DNA of 64,000 nt, taken from contig JAWWNJ010000011.1 in assembly GCA_037176885.1 (NCBI GenBank), forward strand, positions 620,001-684,000, read 5' to 3'. The notes beneath the pieces were generated by a model. The model had not been told where the DNA came from and did no database searches. It saw only the letters and a list, made by a program, of their open reading frames with translations. Below are positions 23,387 to 34,495 of the stretch, piece by piece (position 1 is the first letter of the stretch; each line of letters begins with the position of its first letter). The position numbers and the translations under genes are program-made. The stretch is from Favolaschia claudopus. Taxonomy: Eukaryota > Basidiomycota > Agaricomycetes > Agaricales > Mycenaceae.

Positions 23387-25260
23387 ATGTCCGCCACCCC
23401 CATCATGCCCGCCACGCCCATATATCGCCGAGCTCTTAGTCCAAACGAACTGTAGGCCATCATCGTGGTTCTTCCTCTTCATCTAGTGCCAACTATATTC
23501 ATATTCACAGCTCGTACTTCCTTCCCAGCCGGGCTTACGGTCTCAACGACACATGCAGTAAGTCTCCCTTTCAACTTGAGTGTTTTTCGGCACTGAAACG
23601 TCGCGTCCAGACCGAATAATATTCCACGCCCCTCCTTCACTGGTGTCACCACTTCGCGTTGGCATCGCTTGGGCGATCATGAGACTACGACACTCGCTCC
23701 TGGCTTGTCGCATTGAAATGTCACCTGGGAAATACGACGAAGTGCAATTCGTGTACGTTCCTTCCATTCCTTGATCGGCCTACGGTATCTCAAAAATGAC
23801 GAATAGATTGAGGCTGCCTTCGAGCCCAAGTAACGCAGTCGCTCAGGCCGGTTCCTCCATTCGTTTCTTCAACGACGTTTCTGGCACAAAATTATTCTCA
23901 GACGCTCTCAGCGGTCAACGCGTACTGTCCTCCGAGCGTCTCTCAGGCATCGACATCGCCCTCCACGGCGAAATTTCAGCAGGAATTCATGAATTCCACT
24001 TCGTCTACATGCTCCACCACATGATCAACGACTCGCTCGCGATGCACAGGGCACAGGACCATATGTGCGAGCTGCTGGGCGGATCCGAGATCCCCGGAGG
24101 GCCACCCAGAACTGACCTCGAACTAGGCAAAATCTTGGAGCGCGAGTGGACCCAGCGTTGCAGTGCTCAGCGTATTCCGCACCACGCTATCATCCCTTCT
24201 GCGGAGGACAGAATCCAGGGACGCTCGCAGTCCAAGTTCCGAGACGCAGCGTGGATGGTGGATCACGAAAATATTCAAAAGCGGTTCATCGTATGCCTTT
24301 TTCTACTTCTTGTCTGCCCCGACTCAAACATCGTTGCAGGGTGGGCATGTAGTGCCTCGTCTCAAACGCACGAACACCATCGTCCAATTGCGCTGGTTGA
24401 AAGCCAGGTTCGACGTCGCCCAGACTAACGCCATCATGGCGCAGTGCAAAGCCAAGCGCGTCACTATAGCCAACGCCATGTTCGCCGTCATCAACTTCGC
24501 ATGGATTCGCCTCTGCGCCTCCCGCCCGGACCTGACGGAGCGCACGGATCTCCCTATGCTCATGTACACCGCGATCAACCTCCAGCGGTACCTCCAACCT
24601 TCATCCCCCCTCGACTCGTACATATCTCTCGCCCTCGAATACCACAACGTCGTGCTGCCCGCCTTCATCCCGCGCGACATCGACCCGGTCAGAATCTTTT
24701 GGGCAAGGGGGCGCGAGGCGCAGCGGCAGATGTTCAGACATGCGCATAGCCCGTTGGTGCTCAATCGTGCGGTTGTGTCGGGGAAGCGTCGCGGGCAGCG
24801 CGCGAAGGCATATGCGCGTCTCGACGACGAGGCAGACGGGACGCTACCTCCCACCAGGCGGAATAACACCATACCCGTATCACCCCCGCCCAAGCTGGAT
24901 GTCGCTGCCCCGGCGCTAGCGCTCGTCGGCCTCTCGAACGTCGGCGATCCATACGCGACCGTCTTCCGCCCCCATCTATATCCTTCGATCGCGGTGCAGG
25001 ACACCGGCGGTATGGGGCGTGGTGGGCCGGGCGGGATGATCTTCCAGACCCTGACGTTCAAGGGCCGGTTCTCGATTAATTGCGTGTACGACGAGCCGGC
25101 GTTTGTGCCGGGGCTGGTGGAGGAGTTTTATAGGTATGTGGTGGATGGGGTGCATGAGTGTGTGATTGGGGATAGGAGTTTGGTGGGGACGGCGGAGGTG
25201 ATTGATTATCTCAACTCTAAGGATGTACGGCTGGAGGGTAGGGAGGGGGCGAGGTTGTGA
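23387..25260 (+). CDS. acyltransferase-like protein AT2 (HHxxxD), 5 exons
   Basis: Paralogue of AT1 with identical exon phases. Exons 23387-23451, 23511-23557, 23611-23752, 23807-24290 and 24340-25260 give 552 residues. An in-frame ATG at 23372 would add five residues. The active-site motif MLHHMIND is at about residues 154-161. Other landmarks: RRALSPNEL, FLPSRAYGLNDT, FHAPPSLVSPLRVGIAWAIM, PGGPPRTDLELGKILEREW, LMYTAINLQRYLQP, and EEFYRYVVDGVHECVI at the C-terminus. AT2 resembles AT4 more than AT1 or AT3: both have RIIFHAPPSLVSP and LPSSPS at the same junctions, and their second introns share sequence. Intact. Confidence 0.78.
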
Positions 25261-27634
25261 AGGGTAGGAGGGAGGGTTGGGCAACTTGACTGTTGTTGTG
25301 ATATAATTTAAATAAAATTATCTTGACGGTTTTGCGACGTCTAGCTGGTCCGTTGCATCAGCTTCCACGCTCCTTCGACACTGCAGCCAGAGGAATAATA
25401 ATAATCACAAGGCAACATGGTCCCTCGCGGGGAACGGTCAACCCATACTAGTACTCCGAACTTTGGCGACCTGACCCTCAAGGAGCCCTCTACCAAATGC
25501 CCGGAAGTACAAGCTAGCTAATCCTGTAAGAGACGAACAAAACCTGTAAAATTTTAGTGAATCAAATTAAACTCTATTACCATTTCCATTTCCCATCCCT
25601 TCTCCGATTCAGCCCCATCTTTAGCTTTGACCGCCACCCTGAATCGCCATCGTCTATGAGAATGAAATCTCCAAAACCAGGCTGCAGAGCTCCTCCGTCT
25701 CATTCAGCCTCTTTCAATGGGGTACGGGGTAAGGGCCTAAATTTTTCCTCTCCCGTCACTCTCCCGCAAAGCCTTTAACCCATACGCCTACAGTTCTTTC
25801 CCGTCCCATCCCAATTGACCCTCCCACCACCTACCACCTCAAGCGCCTTTCCTTCTCCTTCTTTCTCAACTCTTTTCCTCCATTATAATTTATAACACTC
25901 CCCCATTTTATGCCCTGCACTTGTTTCCCGGCATCGGAGACGAGAAGTGATTTATTCCACCACCACAGTCGCCTTTTTTGTAGAAGTTAATCTCCCAGCG
26001 CGCGCGCTTCCTCGTGGCGGGGCGGCAGAGACCGCGGGAACGTTTGAATTCCAGGGGGACGCAGTAACGGCTACATGCCGCCAACACTGATACCCCGCTC
26101 GGCGGGTATTGCTACGAGCGGCGGGGGGCCAGGGAGATTGAGTGTGGCAACCAGGAGCCCGCGAGGAGGGGAACGGCCGCGGAAACAGGACTACAGTAGA
26201 AAGACGGGAGTAGGGTTTAGGCCGACTGTAATCCCCACAAGGCGGGGACGGCGAGACTCAAAGAACAAGACCGCGTGGGAGTACGGCTTGCGCTGCAGGT
26301 AGAAATTCTAATCTCAACAAACCGACGTCAGAGCCGTCGTTCGAGGAGTCGTCGGCGCTCCCCATTGTACAGCATCTCGTCATGCGTACCTCGGCCTGCG
26401 ATGCGCGAATATCGTCGTCCATTCCTTAGGTTCCGATTCAGCCCGTTCTAATCCTTCTGACCCTTTTCTTCATCCGAGCGGTGAGGTTGAGGTGCAACAA
26501 AAGATGCGTCTTGAGCACCATCGGGACAGCACAGACGGCCACAGATGCAGTGTACATGTGAGGTACTGTATCTAGCCGAGCCAAAATGAGGGCGGGTGGG
26601 GCGCTGGCAGATGTGGCTGATGATAGCAGGTGGTAGATGTGGGAAGGGGGTTTGCCATTGGAAAAGTTCCTCCAAAAAAGCGGCGAGCGGAGGTTGGACA
26701 TTGAGACTGGTCATGGTGTAAACTGCCTAGTCGGAGGCAACGCAATTCGGGCGGATGATGAGGGACGCAACGACAACAAGGTTGCTCGTGCTAGGGAGAG
26801 TGGAGGGCCGAAAATGAGACTGAGACCGACAACCACTGGCCTTTGACGGAGTTCCAGCGGTAGATATTGGATACAGACGCAGAGAGCGCCAATTGCAAGG
26901 GAGAACGAATGGGCGCGCGTGGTTCGTACGTAGCGTTGGGAGAGCGCTGCTGGGGACCTTATCAGGCTCCCGCAGTCCAGACCTCGACCTCCAGACCCCT
27001 CCTACCAATGCATCCTCGAGCTTCCGCCAACGACATCCTGATGCATAAATTCCATCACTTCCTACCGGCCTTCCCAAACCCTCACAAGCATCTCCTTCGA
27101 ACCGACCTTCCACACCATCCCTACGCAGCCTTCCGACTTCTTCTTCCAAGGGACGGGTATGTATCTTTGCGCTTCACATACCTCCCAGCTTGGCGAGGGT
27201 TACGCAAAGAAAGACGGCGACCGTTCCTTGTAGAGTCGTAGAGTAAAGCCGATAAGGGTGCCCAGATGGTGTCCAGATGTAGCAGTCATGGCGCGTAGCA
27301 TAGGAGGACAACCAAAGCGACTCGGAGCACACCGCTCGATGGTGGATGGATCTCGCTCGTCTCGCTCTATTGGTTTGCGCACAAGGTATACATATAGTTC
27401 CCTTGGGTTTCTCGAATGCATAAGCGCGGCATAAGCATTAGTGAGCGATAGCTAATCCTCTGCCGTCTTGAATACAATACGATGTTGATTGGATTCGAGA
27501 GGGTAGCTGGGAGTGAGTGAGAACAGCTGACTTGGAAGGACTGGGACAAGTAGTCTCGCTACTCAGACTTTCTGCCGAGTCGATGAGAAGATAGTCGTTC
27601 TCAATATGGGACAAGCGAATTTGATGGCACTCGA
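25261..27634. other. intergenic, no recognised gene
   Basis: About 2.4 kb with only short overlapping frames on both strands (for example around 26438-27241) and long pyrimidine-rich runs near 25560-25920 that look like regulatory or untranslated sequence. No family is recognised. Confidence 0.4.
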
Positions 27635-28555
27635 ATGCTCCGGCTCACAACAAGACGCGTCGTCCGACCATCATCTCTCCGTCGTCTACACCATGATATA
27701 CCGCGCCCGGGCATAGTATTCCCCGTCGTCCACATCGACATCGGTCCAGCTGCTCAACCGTCCCAAAAGCACGCGTCAGAACACGCTACCGCGTCGTCGT
27801 CCTCGTCTGCCTCCCATCCAACCCCTTCGCCCTCGCACTGGCAAGAAAAACCACCGAAAAGCCCAATCTCCATCAACGTCCAAAGGACCCCCGGTGACGC
27901 AAATACGCCTGGAAAGGTTGCCGTAGACGTGAAAGTAGACCTGCGGTTTTGGCTTCCGTTGATCTTGGTGCTCACTCTCGGTAAGTTGTACTTACCATGC
28001 AACTAACTACACTTCCCTAAATCCTATGTACGCAATGCTCACCCGCCAACACTATATCTAGTGGTTGGCACACGGTTCGACCAGCTGTGGCCGAGCGCCC
28101 GCATCGAGCGCGCCGCGCGCTTTTTGGCGGACGCGCCGGACGTCGATGTGCTCAAAGACGACCCCGAAGCCCTCGACGCGCAACTCACCGCGCTGCTCCA
28201 GACGCTCTTACTCCCGAATGCGCTCGATATGATTCCACCCGCTCTGAGGCACTGGCGTGAGCAGGGAGAGGCCGGACATGAAGTTATATTGCGGTGTTAC
28301 TCGGAGCTGCGGGGCATTATTTTGGACGACGGCGTTGGTGTGTGGAAGAAGACGGTGAGGATGGCTGCTGTTTTGAGTGCGTTCGTGGAACGTGCAAAGA
28401 AAATACCGGGAGGGGCCCCGCCGCCATCCGAGTCGAGTGAGCTGCTTGGTACGCGTCCAGTCTTTCTTCGTTTTTGGATGCTAGCTAATGTATCGGCGGA
28501 AGCGGATATGCCTGAACTCAATCAAGCGGCGGACAAATCTATCCGACGCAGCTGA
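27635..28555 (+). CDS. hypothetical protein, probably mitochondrial, one membrane helix, 3 exons
   Basis: Exons 27635-27980, 28062-28448 and 28485-28555 join in phase to 267 residues. The N-terminus is rich in Arg, Ser and Leu without acids (MLRLTTRRVVRPSSLRRL), which fits a mitochondrial presequence. A Ser/Pro-rich linker follows, then one helix (LRFWLPLILVLTLVVGTRF, formed across the first splice site), then a mostly alpha-helical soluble domain (TALLQTLLLPNALDMIPPAL, KKTVRMAAVLSAFVERAKK). I do not recognise the family. Intron 2 is only 36 bases, which is short for this genome, so the last junction is the least certain. Confidence 0.6.
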
Positions 28556-29701
28556 TACGATGGCGCGAAGCGCTTTTGAAGTAAAATCCCCGCAGAAGAA
28601 AGCTTGTGTATCACCAGAAGAATGAATCGATTCTCGAGCAGTAACCGCTAGGCTGGGCACATGAGGTCCCTTCAAGTTGAAGCGCTCATAATCGACAACG
28701 ATGCGCGTGGGCGCGCCGTCTGCTTGTCTTCTATGTAGAGTACCATGATGATGCCATGTTTTCGCTGTCTTATTGATTGCAATTCAAGGAACTCTATAAC
28801 GCTTACCATACGACTATCTTCCCGGGCTGCCTCTGAATCTACCGTTGAACTCGAGGAGCTTTCGAAGACTCTATCTCGCAACACTCCGGAAGCATGAACT
28901 TTCGCTTCTGACCAGCTAGAGGAACGTTCTCTCGACTCTCAAAATGTCCGTGCTAGACGCACGTATTCTCGACGGTGCCTCGCTCGCCCATTTACTCCAT
29001 CCCGGACCGACAAAATGGAGTTTTTTGCGTACTCTCCGTCTTCGCTCCTTTTCGACCGTTTCCCGTCGTTTGCTATCCCATCTTCCTTCGACATGGTTTA
29101 GTATCTCTTTCACAATCGCCCCCAAGAGGTCCAAAGATCGAACTTGAGCCCCCAGGTCTACCCTATCCCCATCCCGGACCGACCTAGCTGGAATTCAAGC
29201 AATTCACCCTAGTTTTGGATGGAAATTTGCGACCCTGGAGGGCAGCTTTACCCTATGTGACCAGTGGCCTGGCGAGAGTTATTGCAACGCCATGCAGAAT
29301 CACGAAGGACCGACCTAAGTGGCACCCTTCGCATTCCGCGTCTCAGTAAGACGGGAACTGGTTACTCAGCCTCATCCCCGAGTTGGGCTAGCAACAGTGC
29401 TCACTGTGCTTCTGAGACACACTTCACCCCATGTAGTGCGCCATGTAAGTTGCTGAGGCGGCGACGAACCAAGGCAAGACGGTCTTTTCCCAGTCCTCTG
29501 AGATTTTATAGAAAATGGAGGCAAAATTGCGCGATTCAAGACATTATGATACTGTATCTATTTTCCTCGCGAAGGCTTCAATGGAGTGTTTTTGCAGCAG
29601 GACGCGATTTGGAGCAGAACAACGCTGTAAATCGTGTCCACAGTAGAATTATAACATCTGCATGATCAATCCGCTTCCACTGTGACAAATCGCATACACG
29701 C

Positions 29702-29719
29702 GTCGGGAATCGGCCCGAC
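29702..29719. repeat. short inverted repeat (hairpin)
   Basis: GTCGGG, a 6-base loop, then CCCGAC. It is GC-rich and lies about 125 bases before the TATAAAG of the F-box gene. It could be a transcription-factor palindrome or chance. Confidence 0.35.
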
Positions 29720-29843
29720 CAACGCTATCCCCGACGCTGATGAGTCTCGGCCCCGTCGGGATGATTGACTATGTACTAGCCGCAGACAACTCTTTCTCCC
29801 GACTCCGACTCAATGCGTGAGCGGTCGCAACTCCGAGCCTGCA

Positions 29844-29850
29844 TATAAAG
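29844..29850 (+). promoter_or_regulatory. TATA box upstream of F-box gene at 30026
   Basis: TATAAAG in the context GCATATAAAGACC. It is farther from the ATG (about 175 bases) than in neighbouring genes, so a long leader or a leader intron is likely. Confidence 0.45.
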
Positions 29851-30025
29851 ACCCTGAGTCTCAAGCTATCGCCGTCGATTCGGGGACTGAATCCTACTTT
29901 TCGTGATCATCAAGCCTTTACCAGCGAGGATACTAGTACTACCTTTACTTGCTGTAGGTCGGATCTTCCAAGGTTCCATTCGTACTTGCTTGTGCGCTGT
30001 ACCCCCGAGGTGAAGACTGAAAAAT

Positions 30026-31651
30026 ATGGCTTCCACGAATCCAACGGTACGTTCCAGTGGCTGTCGCGCGTCAACGAAATTCGAGCCTCATTCTCAGGGA
30101 GGATGGACCTTCCCCTCTCTGGAATACATGGTACCCGCAAATGTACCGTACTATGTACCTCCAGCTCAAGACGTAGACTATGAATTCCAGTCGGAAGAAG
30201 AAGATTCAGACTCAGACTTGGATGAAAACCTCGAATCGCTGGGAGCTGCCCCTGGAAAGCGTCCCGGCGTTGTCAACTCCGATATCGTTCAGCCCGCTTT
30301 TCTCAGTCGCGTCCCAGTCGAAATATATTCGCGCATCTTCATGCTGAACTTACCCTCGCACGAGACGAACGACGAGCCAGCGCCGTGGACTGTAAGCCAA
30401 GTCTGCTATCGCTGGCGCGAAATCGTTCTCGCTCAGAGGGGTCTGTGGACTTTCATCGATGTCCGCTCCCATCGCAGGAAGAAATTCACCAACACTTTCA
30501 GGCTAAAGACCCAGCTTCGCCGCTCAGGCGACCTACCGCTCGATATTCAATTCTCTGCGCAACAGCATGTATACGTTACTGACGAGATAGTCCTGACGCG
30601 CATGCAATTCGACACCAAGCAGACCTCTCCAGACGAGAGTGTCTGGGCATTCACTTCGCAAGACCTACGGATGCTCCAAATTCTTGCCAAGCATGCCGCA
30701 CGCTGGGAGAAGTTCTCCATGGACGCGCCGAAAGGTCTCTGGGACCACCTGTCCGCATCCCTAGGAGGGGAATTTGCGCTCCTACGAGTTCTCAAGGTCG
30801 AATTGGAGGCGGGCAAACCCAATTTGGAAGACGATGGCTTGGAATACGATGACTCGGGCCCCGCCGTTTCCTTGTTAATGTTCGAGGATGCGCCTCGACT
30901 CGAGGAAGTATCACTCAATCTAAACTACCGCCACGTTCGGGTATCAGCGGCGCTGCCTTTCGAGCAGTTGCTTCGCTTTGCGGGCCACAACAACTGGGAC
31001 GGCCACCTCCGTACCCTCCGCAGTGCCCACAATCTCGTCGAATGCAAGCTGCAAGTCGAACAAGTACATGACGGTCGGCCCCCGGTCCTCCCCAAGCCCA
31101 TCCTCCTCCCCCGCCTCAAACGCCTCGCGGTCTTCGATGGCGCGTTCCTCCAATACATCGACGCGTCCGAGCTCAACGAACTGCACACCCGCTACCACCC
31201 CACCACCCTCCCCGCTTTCCTCCGCCAAACCCCCAAACTAACCAAACTCATCCTCGGCGGCGACATCGAGTCAACGCCCCTCATCAACGTCACACCTCTC
31301 CTCCAAGTCGTCAACCAAACTCTCACATTCCTCGCGTTGATGCTCCCTCCCCCCACAGCGTTCTTCAGCGACTTCGCCGACGCCTCGCTTGACTTGGCGC
31401 CCATCTTGGAGACCCTCATGCTGAACCCGATCTACCAAGACGATGCCGCACAGCGTCAGGATGACCTGCTGCGCGCCGCCGAGACGCGGTGGCGGAAGGG
31501 CACTCTACGAAGGGTTCGGATACCTAAACCATTACAGCCAGGCGTGGAGGAACGGATTGCGTTATTACAGAAAGAGGGCTTGGATATACAGTGCCAAAGG
31601 CTCTGGGAAATTCGGGATCAATTCGCGTTTGAGTTCAGTGTCAATGGATAG
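30026..31651 (+). CDS. F-box protein with acidic N-terminal segment, intronless
   Basis: One uninterrupted 541-residue frame. A flexible N-terminus includes a strongly acidic run (about residues 53-70, FQSEEEDSDSDLDENLESL). An F-box follows at about 90-145 (LSRVPVEIYSRIFML, then VSQVCYRWREIVLAQRGLW), then a leucine-rich region that ends near MLPPPTAFF and RRVRIPKPLQPG. It is probably an SCF substrate receptor. It is not a close relative of F-box A-D: there is no leading coiled coil and the F-box sequence differs. A degenerate partial copy of its 3' part and 3' flank follows at 31713-32110. Confidence 0.78.
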   Translation: MASTNPTVRSSGCRASTKFEPHSQGGWTFPSLEYMVPANVPYYVPPAQDVDYEFQSEEEDSDSDLDENLESLGAAPGKRPGVVNSDIVQPAFLSRVPVEIYSRIFMLNLPSHETNDEPAPWTVSQVCYRWREIVLAQRGLWTFIDVRSHRRKKFTNTFRLKTQLRRSGDLPLDIQFSAQQHVYVTDEIVLTRMQFDTKQTSPDESVWAFTSQDLRMLQILAKHAARWEKFSMDAPKGLWDHLSASLGGEFALLRVLKVELEAGKPNLEDDGLEYDDSGPAVSLLMFEDAPRLEEVSLNLNYRHVRVSAALPFEQLLRFAGHNNWDGHLRTLRSAHNLVECKLQVEQVHDGRPPVLPKPILLPRLKRLAVFDGAFLQYIDASELNELHTRYHPTTLPAFLRQTPKLTKLILGGDIESTPLINVTPLLQVVNQTLTFLALMLPPPTAFFSDFADASLDLAPILETLMLNPIYQDDAAQRQDDLLRAAETRWRKGTLRRVRIPKPLQPGVEERIALLQKEGLDIQCQRLWEIRDQFAFEFSVNG

Positions 31652-31712
31652 CTTCGTCAAAGCTAATGTTCAGAGCTAATGTGAGCCTTGCGCGCCGCAT
31701 GTACTGTTTGTT

Positions 31713-32110
31713 TTGTCTCATTGGGCATTTGCCCTGGATGTACCTGATGTACGGTCATGTATTTATGACATTTGTCACAATTTAGCAGAATTTTGTGCTC
31801 CTGATCCTTGCAAGCCTTTTTCCGAGGAAGCCAACCCCGCTCGCAATCCTCTCACTCACCTCGAATTCCGACGCCGCATTCCTCGCCCCAGGACAACACT
31901 ACCCGCGCATCCCCACTATCCTCGCATTCCTCCGCCAAACTCCCAACCTAACCAAAACTCGTTCTTATGGGCCGCCTTTCAATTTACCAGCCCAACCTTC
32001 GGAAACCGTTAGTCTAGTTTCACTGGGCAGCGCGCCCTGCTACTTGGTGTACGGTTATGATTCTCTGACATTTGTCGCAACTCAAGTAACGAAATGTTTT
32101 GCTGTTCTCG
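31713..32110 (+). pseudogene. degenerate partial duplicate of the F-box 3' end and flank
   Basis: Bases around 31925-31958 (TTCCTCCGCCAAAC, then CTAACCAAA) repeat the coding segment near 31208-31245 of the preceding F-box gene. The flank 31717-31775 (TCATTGGGCA, GTACGGTCATG, GACATTTGTC) recurs at about 32019-32073 in the same order. So the 3' end and its flank were duplicated locally and have since decayed; no long frame survives. Confidence 0.55.
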
Positions 32111-32437
32111 AGCGCCGTATCCAAGTCATGTCAAGTAAAGTAAATACAACGAAAGAAAAATCAAGTCCGCCTGCACAAAACTGTACTGTCTAACTTGGGA
32201 GGCATATGTGAGTAGCAATGTCGTTGAATCGTGAGCGTTCCAGCGCACCACTCCCGCCTTTCCCACTCCCAAACAACGCGAGCGGTGTGCGGTAAGACAC
32301 AGTACTATATGTGAATGTAAATGTAACGATCGATTAGCAAAGTAATGAGCGGATTCGCGCAACTGCGCTTGCATGGGGTATCCAAAAATTGTCTGTCTTC
32401 TGTATCAAGTAGATCCAATCCAACCGGCGGAGTATTA

Positions 32438-34495
32438 TCACAGCACACACGCCAACGCGCCACCAACAAACGCAAGACCGAGCGCAGCGAACACAGACGC
32501 CTGGTGGACCACACCAGCACTTTGTCCGCCTTGTGCAGAGCCGCCGGTGGCGGCACCTCCTTTAGCGCTGCCCGTACCGCTTCCGCTAGCGCTGCCGCCC
32601 GAGGCTCCCGCCGACGAACCGGGGGTGCCAGTGCGTGAGCCAGAGGTGTCTATAGCGAGTAGCACAGGGAATCGTCAGGACCGAGAATCACACGGTCATT
32701 TGGGGGTACTCACACTGCTGGAAATTTGGCTGCGTAACGTTTGTCTCTACGTACGGCTGAGTCTTGTTGTAGCCCACTCCAACGGGGACGATGTGCTGAA
32801 CGATATTATTTAAGCTCGCGCTCACCACACCAAGAAAGAAAACCACGCACCTGAAACGCCGCAGCCAACTTGTCGTAATTATCCACAGCCGTCTGCATCG
32901 TAAAATTGTTCAACTCATGCGTGAGCATAATCGCGCCTGCCTAAAACACCCGACGGACACCCCGTCAGCCAGAACACACAAAACGAGATACAAAAAATAC
33001 CCACAGAATTAAACGTCCCACTCTGCGCCGCTGCTATGAGATTATCATAGTTCTTCTGCACATCCGCAGGCGTCACAGGCGGCACTATCGCCGGGTCGTT
33101 CGCCTTCCAATCAAACGCATCGTACTTCCACAAAATCGTCTCCAGACCGAGCTGCGCGGCGATATACCGAATACGATCGTCGACGTCGCCGAGCGGGGGA
33201 CGCCAGCATGTAGGAGTGACGCCGGTGACGAGCTTAATGGCTTGCATGGTGTAGTAGAGCTCGCCGTAGGCTTGCTCGTTGGTGAAGGCGGTCATCGAGC
33301 GGTGACTCCATGTGTCTTGGGTTTGGGATTAGCGGCTTCGGTTACATAGGACAGCAAGAGGAAAAAGGGCGAAAAGGAGTGCTCCCATCTTGTGGGAGGT
33401 TTGGGAAGCATCGCAGGGGCAGTTATAATTGTCGCTCGTGGAGGCGCGTGTGAAGGGCAGGCAAGGATGCAATGCCAAGAACATACGCGGTGGCGTGACC
33501 GCATTTAAGCGACAATGAGAGTCTTGGCGCTCGAGAAACATTTAGGGAGGTAGCTGAGAGTGCGTGAGGTATGGCACCGAGGGCGAAATCTCGCCAGGGC
33601 AACGGAAATCCCAATCTCCCCCTAGCATATAGAGAGCATGAAAGAATCAAGAATGTAACTCACGAACACAGATTTCATGGCCATCCGTCGCTGCACGTTG
33701 TGCTTGCAAGGGCCAAATCATGACGCTGGAACCAATGTAGTACATGGCTAAAAACGCAGTATCAAATGCGGGCATCCGAATCTTACGACGCGGGACTGAC
33801 TAGCTTTCTGGTTCTTCGAAGTGAGGTAGTCATAGAACGCATTATGCGAGCAATTTGGGCCGTCGTCGAAGCCGTAGCCGAGGGTGTTGGGCTGCAATAA
33901 GGTTCAAGAAGAACGAGCCGCGTCAATGCTGGTCCTCCTTCCGATCACGGCGTAGACTTACCTCAGGCATGTTGGAGATGTCAGGCTTCAGTCCGGCGAC
34001 TTTTGGCGTCGTGCATTGAGCTGAGGACCACCAGCAATCTGGATCGGTAGCAGGATATGTGTCTATAACGTTTGATGGAGCGCCGAGCGTGCCCTTTGAA
34101 ACAGGAAAAAATATCAACCTCGATGATTGGACCCGAATAAAAAAAAAAGAGGACGACACGCACTTTCGGCGCGATTGGGGGAATGCTAGCGTTCATGGCG
34201 AGGAATTTTGCGTAGCCGGGGTCGGAGGTAGGGACACTTGCTACTGGTTGCCAGAGCGGCGGGAAGGAATTGGAGGACATGGCGTTGGAGACTGGCGGGT
34301 AATTGTAGCTTGTACACTCGGCTGTGGCGTCTAGTAGAGCGAGAAAGTTTACTCTCCAAAAACTGAAGGGAAAAAGCTGAAAGGCAGACCTTTGATAGCA
34401 GCCTCGCTCGTCTCGTCAGTGGGCGCTGCAGCATGGACGCGACCCAATAGAAGGAGCGTTCCAGCAGCTGCAAGTCTTGATGTGCCTACGCGCAT
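32438..34495 (-). CDS. chitin/polysaccharide deacetylase (CE4), GPI-anchored, 9 exons
   Basis: Removes acetyl groups from chitin at the cell wall, making chitosan. Exons 34495-34390, 34330-34164, 34093-33962, 33891-33801, 33747-33664, 33315-33005, 32940-32851, 32795-32714 and 32649-32438 join in phase to 424 residues. There is a signal peptide (SRLAAAGTLLLLGRVHAA). All five NodB-type motifs are present: GYGFDDGPN (catalytic and metal Asp), HTWSHRSM (metal His pair), WRPPLGDVDDR, DAFDWKAND and IMLTHEL. The C-terminus is a Ser/Gly/Ala linker ending in a hydrophobic tail (FAALGLAFVGGALACVL), the pattern of a GPI-anchor signal. The intron between exons 5 and 6 is 348 bases, while the rest are about 50-75. 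Confidence 0.88.

Larger units (their letters stand above)
28556..30025. other. intergenic, promoter of the following F-box gene
   Basis: About 1.5 kb. It contains TATAAAG at 29844-29850, about 175 bases before the F-box ATG; three copies of GGACCGAC (about 29005, 29174 and 29310); and a perfect 6-bp-stem hairpin at 29702-29719. A 67-codon plus frame at 28944-29147 is not supported by anything else. Confidence 0.4.

Noticed and set aside
30944..31228. Minus-strand frame of 94 codons inside the F-box gene at 30026
   Set aside because: GC-rich antisense shadow of an intact 541-codon gene.
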